Shown piece after piece: positions 54,226-61,442 of a stretch of 64,000 nt of DNA. Source of the stretch: Chloranthus sessilifolius (Eukaryota > Streptophyta > Magnoliopsida > Chloranthales > Chloranthaceae); contig CM037598.1 of assembly GCA_021018995.1 (NCBI GenBank), positions 62,700,671 to 62,764,670 on the forward strand. Reading direction: 5' to 3'. The first letter of the stretch is position 1. Each line of letters begins with the position of its first letter. The translations under genes were made by a program, and so were the position numbers. Under the pieces are notes generated by a model. It searched no databases and was not told the origin of the DNA. It saw only the letters and a program-made list of their open reading frames with translations.

Positions 54226-55903
54226 TAAATTAAGAATATTATTTCAAAATCTCGACTAGCTACATAAATAAGAGTACGCAATTTTATGTGGATGTACAAC
54301 AGCTGTCCTAATATAATACTAGTAGGTCCCACGTGCTATGCACGTGTGGAGAAACACAAGTGAGAGCAAGGGGTGAGAGCTGGTATAGGATAACTGACTT
54401 ATGCAGAATCTAGATAATGCACAGAAGTTAAAAAGGAATCTACACACATTCATCCATATAGTTCATGTCAGGATTTTTTTACTATAAGAACTAAATACCT
54501 TGTACACAGATCATAATCCACCTTCACCAAGCTTATTTTCAATGCAAATTTTTCCAGTTGCAGCTGCTGTTGTACCAAATTCAAATTGCAAGGACCCCAT
54601 ACTACTCATCTCAACAAAATCTGCACAAAGTTAACAAATATTAGAAATTGAAACAATATTGTAGGCAAGGAGATATAATAGTCTAAATTTGGCCATATTG
54701 AACTACCCCAGATACATTTTTGGGTTAGTGGTTTCACTCTATAAAATCAATTCCTTTAAATTTTATATCTGTAAGCATATGTATATTTGGATAAAAACAT
54801 GGGAAATGGATAAAAATGATTGATAGTTTTACATTTTCTTATGGATTCTTAGCTTGCAGAAATCTACAAGATTCCTTTGTTTTCCATCACTTCCCACAGT
54901 TTGATTAGTCATATTAATAGTCTAGAAAAATTGCAAAAATATATTTGGTAATGCACTAATGCCCGACTTAAGGAGACGTTTAATGCTATTTTCCAAGGAC
55001 TCAACAAATCAAAATTCCAAAAGGGAGCAATTAATCTTACCTGTCTGATTTGATCTTAAAACAAAAATTCTACAATTACTATTACATGACCATATAATTA
55101 ACCATATCTAGACCCCTTTGGGATAGAGAGGGTAAGGAAAACTGTGAATTCCCAAACCCATCAGAACTGCCCTGCAAATTCCATGATCAGGCACTTTAAT
55201 CCAAGGTGTTAGATGGAACTTAAACTATTGTCATGACCCCTTTGGGTTGTTCATGACAATAGTTCTGTACTCACAAAACACATGCTGCCTTGCGATATTC
55301 TTAAAAGGATTCACATTTCCGAAAATATCTTTAACGACGTACTTTTGGTTTTTGATGCCATTTGCACAAATTAAAAAATAGAAATTGATGAAAAACCAGA
55401 TAAAAAAAAAATCCTGATACTGTGCCCAATTCGAATTGCAATGACAGAATTATCATACACTCACATTTATTAAATATAATAGAGTTAGAAATAACAAAAG
55501 GGTTTAGCATCCCAAAATATGCTAATAAAAAGGGTTTAGCATCCCAGGATAAGGCAATTATGTTGAGTGTCCAACTAATTTAACAGAAACAACATAAAAC
55601 ATGCCTCTAGAATATTCTAATAAAAAGTCACAATAGAAAAAACTACTATTGAAAATTTAATAGAGTGCTGACAAAAGTAAAAGGTAAATAAGAGATAAAC
55701 CTATGCTTAATAGGGGTGTGTGTGTGCCTGTGTGGATGTGAGGATTTAAAGTCCACACTACCACCTCATGTGATCCTTTTAAGTGTGTGTATGTGGGTAG
55801 GTGTCCAAAACTTACATTGCTTTTCTTCTCTCACGCAAGAATGTGATCTCACGCAAGAGAAATCTCAAAAACATTCTCTCCCTGAGTAGTCCTTATCAAA
55901 ATA
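54226..55903. other. Unassigned sequence between CACTA copy 2 and element C
   Basis: AT-rich with no coding domain. A short GC-rich inverted sequence, CCACGTGCTATGCACGTG, lies near 54329. A local duplication, 'gggtttagcatccca', occurs near 55500 and 55534. Otherwise nothing is recognised. Confidence 0.4.
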
Positions 55904-58405
55904 TGTGACAGCCCGGATTTCTGCACCCCGAAACCCGTGCCATCAGCACGATCATCTTGACCGTGCCCCTTAGCTAATCACGGAACATTGGCATATCAAG
56001 CATAAAATAAAATAGTAAATGAAACTGCGGAATTTAAATCTATATAAAAGTATTTCTCAAAAGACAGTTCTACCCTCATGCCTTAGCATGAATGGAGAAC
56101 CGATCCGAACCATCGATGATAGCAAATCATCACGGATGGTTCGCCCCAAATGAATAATCTCAATTTATACATGTACGTTGTTTAGCCAAAACAAGGCTTG
56201 ACATACCAAGCCGTATAAATCTCTATCCAAAAGCCCTCAAAGCGACACAACGGAGTCCTCTAGAAGAAGTCCTCAGGAGGTGGCTCCAACTCTTCACCGG
56301 CCGCAAGGTCCGACTCACTGGGGTCAGCGTCTCCTGAAGCCTCGACAGCTGCTAGTAGTGGCCCTGCAACGTATAGTCTATAGGGTGAGCTACATCCTAG
56401 CTCAATAGGGCACAAAACACAGTTGAACATATAAATTATCACTCACATATATACCATGATATGCCATGCATGATGTGTCTATGCAGTTACTGATGAAAAC
56501 AATTAAAAGCATTACATTTTACTGGTAGTTACTTATGTCTTTATTTATTCATGAATGATACTGAAAAGCTCTAACGCAAAACTTAAACTTTCAACTTAAG
56601 CAATCCCCGAGCAATATAGCATCGAGCCCCGATGAGATACCCATCATTGTCATCTATATAGACACTTTTAACGTATTCCCTGGGAATACAAATAGTACCC
56701 AAGCCCCTTTCCCTTGGGGATTGGTGGATGGGTTTCACTAGTCTCAATCAACACCCCTGGGGTGTGCTTACTGTGTAAGGATAAGCCTCCACACTGGCGT
56801 ACGGTTTTGCCGCCGTATCGGTCACGGGTATCCTGCCGTGTCAGTCGTGGATATCCCGCCACATCGGTGGGGTACCCTATCAAACCTCAAATAACAAAAG
56901 TATCAGGTGCTTTACATATAGTTATTCACCGTGTAATTGTGCTATCTTATATCAGTTAGGCCCTATCAAACATGATTCAATCTTGGATACATCCCTGGGA
57001 TGTATCCATTCACTTACATCACACCTGATGCTCTTATCTCTTTACTTCCTCATCCCCTGGGGATGGTTCATTATAATTACTCTTATGGATGTCACGCACA
57101 CACACTTTTCACAATTCTTAAGCAATAAAAACATTTTGAATTGAATTCTATATCACTACATACATGCTCTTGCAAAATAAAGTACATGTTCAAGGTGTTC
57201 CCTACCTCAAGTCTTCGTTCGATCAATGCATCAAGGTCCCACGTGGCTCCTTGTGCACTAGCTCACACGTACCACCTATGGTACCACATAACATGTGAAA
57301 CACATCACTAAAGATGCAATGAAGGAGGTCCAAGACCCTCCATGAAGCTTAAAGTCAAACTCAAAAGTCAACATAAACTAGCCTAGTCGATTAATCGAAC
57401 TCCAAAATCGATTAATCGAAAGTCAATATCGATTAATCGATTCTCAAATCGATTAATCGAGATTCCCATTCGATTAATCGAAACCCAATTCGATTAATCG
57501 AAATTCTCTACTCTATCCTATCGATTCTCAATTCGAGTAATCGAATTTCCAAAATCGATTAATCGATCCCAAATCGATTAATTGAAATTCTAAATTGATT
57601 AATCGAATTCCCATTTTGATTAGTCGATTTCTCCAAGCTGTTTTCTTTCCTCCACTAGAGTTCACTGTAGGTTCCCAGTCGATCAATCGATTTCCAATTC
57701 GATTAATCGAAATCTAAAGTCGATTAATCGAAACTCAATTCGATTAATCGAGATCGGGGTCCTCTGACTTTTCAACTTTTTGGCCAATTTTGATTAATCG
57801 AAACCTAATTTCGATTAATCAAAATTGCCAGATTCAGCCCCCTTTTGGTTGTTCTTCCTAATCTCTTCCTTTACTTTTTTCCTCCATTTCTCTAAACCTT
57901 TGTCCTACATTTCACACTATTTCTAACCACTATTCACCCTTTCAATCCATGCATTTAAACTACAAAAATCTTACCTTCAATCAATCTCAAATTGATTTCA
58001 ATCAAGTGGTTGGAAAGGCTAGGGTTCCAGCTTTTGCTTGAATAGATTCCTCGCGTTGAATCGGTCTCTTTAATGCTAGAATCCCCCCTCCAATCACACA
58101 ATAACTCTTGTTCAATCTCTTTACTCCTCTCTCTTCTTTACTCCTCTCTCAACAACCAAAATACAGATTTTTAGGGTTATTAAACCCTTTTATCTATCCC
58201 CTCTCTTGTGTGTTGAGCACATACACCGCGATAGGTGTACGTGACTTCACATTCCCATCACACACCACATAAACACTCAACCCATCACATCTCATCGGTT
58301 CATCACACTCTATGCTAACCCTTGATCTCCTAATTGATCAAACTTGTGACCAATCAGGTACAGATCCCGAGGTCACTATTTAACATGATTTTTCTGGATA
58401 TTAGA
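55904..58405 (-). repeat. 3' LTR of C
   Basis: About 2.5 kb. The outer end is TGTGACAGCCCGGATT on the + strand. The inner end is placed at the sequence after the polypurine tract (minus TCTAATATCC, perhaps a mutated TG start). A 'gataaaaggg' box on the minus strand (about 58187) followed by a 'gagagaggag' leader is a possible promoter. The palindromes would then lie downstream of it, in R or U5. I cannot settle this from one LTR. Confidence 0.65.
57387..57822. repeat. Phased TCGATTAATCGA array in the C LTR
   Basis: About 17 copies of the 12-bp palindrome, 10 of them perfect. Starts: 57387, 57408, 57429, 57449, 57470, 57490, 57533, 57555, 57574, 57595, 57616, 57679, 57699, 57720, 57740, 57790, 57811. 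Neighbouring starts are 19-22 bp apart, with gaps of 43, 63 and 50. The 8-9 bp between copies differ from copy to copy. Confidence 0.92.
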
Positions 58406-58445
58406 TCCTCCCCACCTTGCGAATTTTCGTCCCCAAAAATAACCC
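58406..58445 (-). promoter_or_regulatory. Polypurine tract region of C
   Basis: The minus strand reads 'ttttggggacgaaaattcg' then 'caaggtggggagga' before the LTR, the form usually found just after the pol stop in Tekay elements ('gaggacgaa...aagggggggagaatg'). Here it lies 3 kb from the pol stop, with the extra ORF between. Confidence 0.75.
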
Positions 58446-58566
58446 AAGGGTACATGCTCCCCCCCCACACTCTGAGGTGAGGTGGTCTAGTTGACTCAGA
58501 CGCATCCAGGTATATATGAATACAAGCATAGAATTTAAATTTGACGAAATTGAATAATTTACACAA

Positions 58567-58587
58567 TTTTTTTTTTTTTTTTTTTTT
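58567..58587 (-). repeat. A21 tract downstream of the C extra ORF
   Basis: The minus strand has 21 consecutive A, about 335 bp after the stop codon of the extra ORF. It could be a slippage tract or the trace of a polyadenylated transcript. Confidence 0.7.
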
Positions 58588-58921
58588 GTATTTATAATTG
58601 AAAGTTTACAATGTCAGATAAGTTGGCGTACAAAAATAATCTATAGCTATACAAGAAAAACTCAAAATAAATACAAGATCGAGGGGTGCAGGGCAGTCGC
58701 CCATCTCGAGCTACGGTGCTACGGGTGGTGGGTCTGTTTGGAGCTGGGTCATGCGGTGGAGACCGTGCTGGCTGGGTAGTCGGAGGTAGCGGCGGCTGTG
58801 GCTGCGACGTCTCTGTCGGCGGAGCAGAGGTAGATGTGGAAGGAGCCGCGTCGGTAGTGGCAGTGGTGGAATGGAAGACGAGACCCCTGTGGAAGGCGGT
58901 CCGTCCGGCAGTCCACTCCTC

Positions 58922-60244
58922 CTAAGCGAGGTAGCGGTGGTAGTCCGTCAGGTAGATGTAGTGGAGGGTGTGGAACATCAAGAAGTCCATCCTCCGATTC
59001 ATCCGCTCGTTGTTGGCCTCCATGCGAGCCAACACGTCGTCAATGGTAGGACCGGATGGGGCGGCGCGCCGGCGATGTGATGAGGTGGGTGTAGCGGGCG
59101 CGGAGTGAGCGGGCGGTGTCGGTGACGCCGTGGTATGAGAGGTAGCCCTCTCTACTGATGGCTCGGCCGGGTGTGCCCCACCCATGGGTGGGTCCTGCTG
59201 TGGTGGTTTGGGTGGTGGCGGTGCGACTGCTGCTGATACTGCTGCTGGAGCGGGACCCGGAGCCGGTAGGGTCCGCTTGAGTAGGCTATAGCTACGGGTC
59301 CATGAAGACTTGGAGAATGTCTTCACACAATCCGTAGCCCTCACCTCGTGAGGTGAGATAGTGTAGGAGGGATCGCTGGAGTAGCACTCCAACATGCTGG
59401 AGATGAGGCGAGCGTAGGGCATCTTCTCCTTGGGCCGGAGGTTGCCCTTCATCAGTTTGCCCTTAATGTACCTCATCCCCTCGAGGACGAGCATGGTGGC
59501 GTCAAACCACTGGCCATAGAAGGCCGCGTAAAGTGCCTGTTGCACTTTTTCCATGTGCTCCGTGTCGTGGCGCATCGGGTATAGATTACACTTGATTATA
59601 GAATCAAGCATCCGCATGTAGTGGGGAAGGTCAACCCTCTTGATGGAGGATCCCGACCCCTTCTTACCATTGGTCATGCGGGTCATGACGTCCTCGAATC
59701 GAGGTTCCTCCTCAAAGGGTGGAAATAGGGTGGTCTCAGGGGTAAAGTCGAGGTAGCACTCAAGCACCTCGTGTATGTGACGACGAGTGATCGTGTACTC
59801 TCGACCCTCGATGGTGGTCTTGATCACATCGTCAGTCGGGCCGTCCACAAGCCCTTGGTAAAGTAATCTCACCAATCTAGGGTAGTAGGAACCCCGGATT
59901 GGTTTGAGAAGGTTGCCGAGATCGGCATTGTTAAGGTAATTATGAGCCCATTGGGTCTCGCTCGGTACATCGGGATTTGTGAAAAGGGTAGGGTCAATGA
60001 GGTACTCGACCTCAAAGGTCTTTGTGGCCCACCATTCATTTGGTTGCACCACGTTAGTGGGTGGTGGGGGCATGGGGGTGGACTCGCGCGAAGATGCGCT
60101 CATCGAACCGGAGGTGGTCTCCGATGCCGACGGTGATTGAGTCCTCACCGGCGATGGGGTAGGTGGTGGTGGCGCGGCGTTCATACGCCGAACCGGGAGC
60201 TTAGAGGTTGCCTTCTTCGAAGACAATCGGGTCTTAGGCGGCAT
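58922..60244 (-). CDS. Extra ORF of C, 440 codons, uninterrupted
   Basis: I chose the ATG at 60244 (MPPKTRLSSKK). The frame is open to 60469, but that part looks like a leader and lies just after the TATA box. Residues 1-65 are basic, then Pro/Ser-rich. About 75-300 form the conserved domain: 'WWATKTFEVEYLIDPTLF', 'SYYPRLVRLLYQGLV' (about 119-133), 'YTITRRHIHEVLECYLDF', 'LYAAFYGQWFDATMLVLEG' (about 228-246), 'MPYARLISSMLECYS'. Then come a Pro/Ala-rich linker and a short charged helix ('DDVLARMEANNERMNRRMD'). The domain matches the Athila-type extra ORFs of E and D and, I think, the putative plant transposon-protein family. No catalytic residues are recognised. It is the only intact extra ORF here. 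Confidence 0.75.
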   Translation of the reverse strand: MPPKTRLSSKKATSKLPVRRMNAAPPPPTPSPVRTQSPSASETTSGSMSASSRESTPMPPPPTNVVQPNEWWATKTFEVEYLIDPTLFTNPDVPSETQWAHNYLNNADLGNLLKPIRGSYYPRLVRLLYQGLVDGPTDDVIKTTIEGREYTITRRHIHEVLECYLDFTPETTLFPPFEEEPRFEDVMTRMTNGKKGSGSSIKRVDLPHYMRMLDSIIKCNLYPMRHDTEHMEKVQQALYAAFYGQWFDATMLVLEGMRYIKGKLMKGNLRPKEKMPYARLISSMLECYSSDPSYTISPHEVRATDCVKTFSKSSWTRSYSLLKRTLPAPGPAPAAVSAAVAPPPPKPPQQDPPMGGAHPAEPSVERATSHTTASPTPPAHSAPATPTSSHRRRAAPSGPTIDDVLARMEANNERMNRRMDFLMFHTLHYIYLTDYHRYLA

Positions 60245-60472
60245 TTTAGGTGAAATAACAAAACCTAGGGCTTTATCTAACTCAAATTGAAAGAAAAAGC
60301 AAATTCTAGGGTTTACCGTGGGTTTTGGAGGCGATACAACTTGAATTCGAGCCAAAAAAACCAACGGAGATGCAACCCTTGGGCGCCGGATGGTCAGAGA
60401 AGAAGAAGAAGATGAAGCGCCCAAAAATTCCAAGCTGAAATGACTTCGAATGGGGAATGAAATCCCCAAATT

Positions 60473-60482
60473 TTTATATATA
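60473..60482 (-). promoter_or_regulatory. TATA box of the C extra ORF
   Basis: The minus strand reads TATATATAAA, 10 bp downstream of the nearest palindrome (60492-60503) and about 230 bp before the chosen ATG. The leader between is T/C-rich. Confidence 0.65.
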
Positions 60483-60491
60483 GGCCCCGGC

Positions 60492-61224
60492 TCGATTAAT
60501 CGAAATTCAGAATCAATTAATCGAGATTCAAAACTAAGTTAAGCCGCACAAAATTGATTAATCGATTTCCCAAATCTATCAATCAAAAGTCAAATTCGAT
60601 TAATCGAAAACATTTCGATTAATCGAAATCGTATCCGTTTAAAAATTTAAGTTTTAGAGCTCACTGGCGCGAGCCAGTCGATTAATCGAAATCCATTTCA
60701 ATTAATCGAAATTTCAAAATCGATTAATCAAAATTCACTTCGATTAATCGAAATCGTGCAGTAACTTCCAAAAATTTTTGAATTCCTTAAGTTATTCGAT
60801 TAGTCGAACTATGGTTCGATTAATCAAAATTGTTTCTCTGTCTTAGAATTTTCAAGGTTCCTTTAAGCAAATCGATTAATCGAACTTTCAGTTCGATTGA
60901 TCGAAATCTCAAATCGATTAATCGAAACCTCCTCGATTAATCGAATTTTCATTAATTCATTCCTAATTTCTTCTAACATTCCCAGTATGTTCGATTAATC
61001 GAACATACGGTTCGATTAATCGAATTCCCAATTCGATTAATCGAATTCCCAAAATCGATTAATCGATCCCAAATCGATTAATCGAAATTATAAATCGATC
61101 AATCGAAATTGTATTCTGTGTCTGTCCTAACTCTTATCCAAATGTCCAATCACTGGCATAATCGAACAAAATCGATTAATCGAAATTCCAAATTGATTAA
61201 TCAATTTTAATTTTGATTAATCGG
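60492..61224. repeat. Phased TCGATTAATCGA array upstream of the C extra ORF
   Basis: About 25 copies of the 12-bp palindrome with few mismatches. Starts: 60492, 60513, 60554, 60575, 60596, 60615, 60678, 60698, 60720, 60740, 60797, 60817, 60872, 60893, 60914, 60933, 60991, 61012, 61033, 61055, 61074, 61095, 61172, 61193, 61213. Within clusters the step is 19-22 bp. Between clusters it is 41, 63, 57, 55, 58 and 77 bp. The array lies directly upstream of the TATA box. Confidence 0.92.
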
Positions 61225-61442
61225 TTTTGCCCAATTTCTGCTGATTTTCAATTTCCTTGGTTCTTTGATTTCTTTTGGCAGTTTATGACATCAAGTGGCT
61301 CATAGTTCCATAGAAACACATACACTTGGTCATGTACATACAAAATTTGTTCCTTTAATCATACTTTTGATCAAGACTTCCATTGAATTACAAGTATTGT
61401 GGAGATTCCACAAACATGCTTGTGGTTTATATTGGATTCTCA
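61225..61442 (-). other. Spacer between C pol and the palindrome array
   Basis: About 220 bp with no coding content and no polypurine tract. A Tekay element would normally reach its 3' LTR within tens of bases of the pol stop. Confidence 0.5.

Larger units (their letters stand above)
50516..55903. mobile_element. CACTA-type DNA transposon sequence K (two nested or tandem ends)
   Basis: CACTACGTGAAAA at 50516 sits in the D LTR, and the same terminus occurs at 53419 in the same orientation. Both are followed by sub-terminal copies of AAACCACTG and its inverse, as in CACTA/Spm transposons, and by about 750 bp of shared sequence. No opposite end (TAGTG after a T-rich stretch) and no transposase is visible, so these are non-autonomous or truncated copies. 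Insertion of C at 55904 probably separates K from its other end. The region includes a captured host-gene fragment (52434-52988). Confidence 0.7.

Noticed and set aside
54320-54345. Short GC-rich inverted sequence, considered as a Helitron 3' hairpin
   Set aside because: No CTRR terminus or matching 5' TC end could be identified.
56260-56959. Short ORFs inside the C LTR
   Set aside because: Non-coding LTR sequence; composition and length are no better than chance.
58686-58925. Gly/Val-rich ORF on the + strand
   Set aside because: A shadow of the C extra ORF's 3' region on the opposite strand.
60245-60469. N-terminal extension of the C extra ORF
   Set aside because: The open extension begins just after the TATA box at 60473-60482, so a start at 60469 would lie upstream of the expected transcription start.
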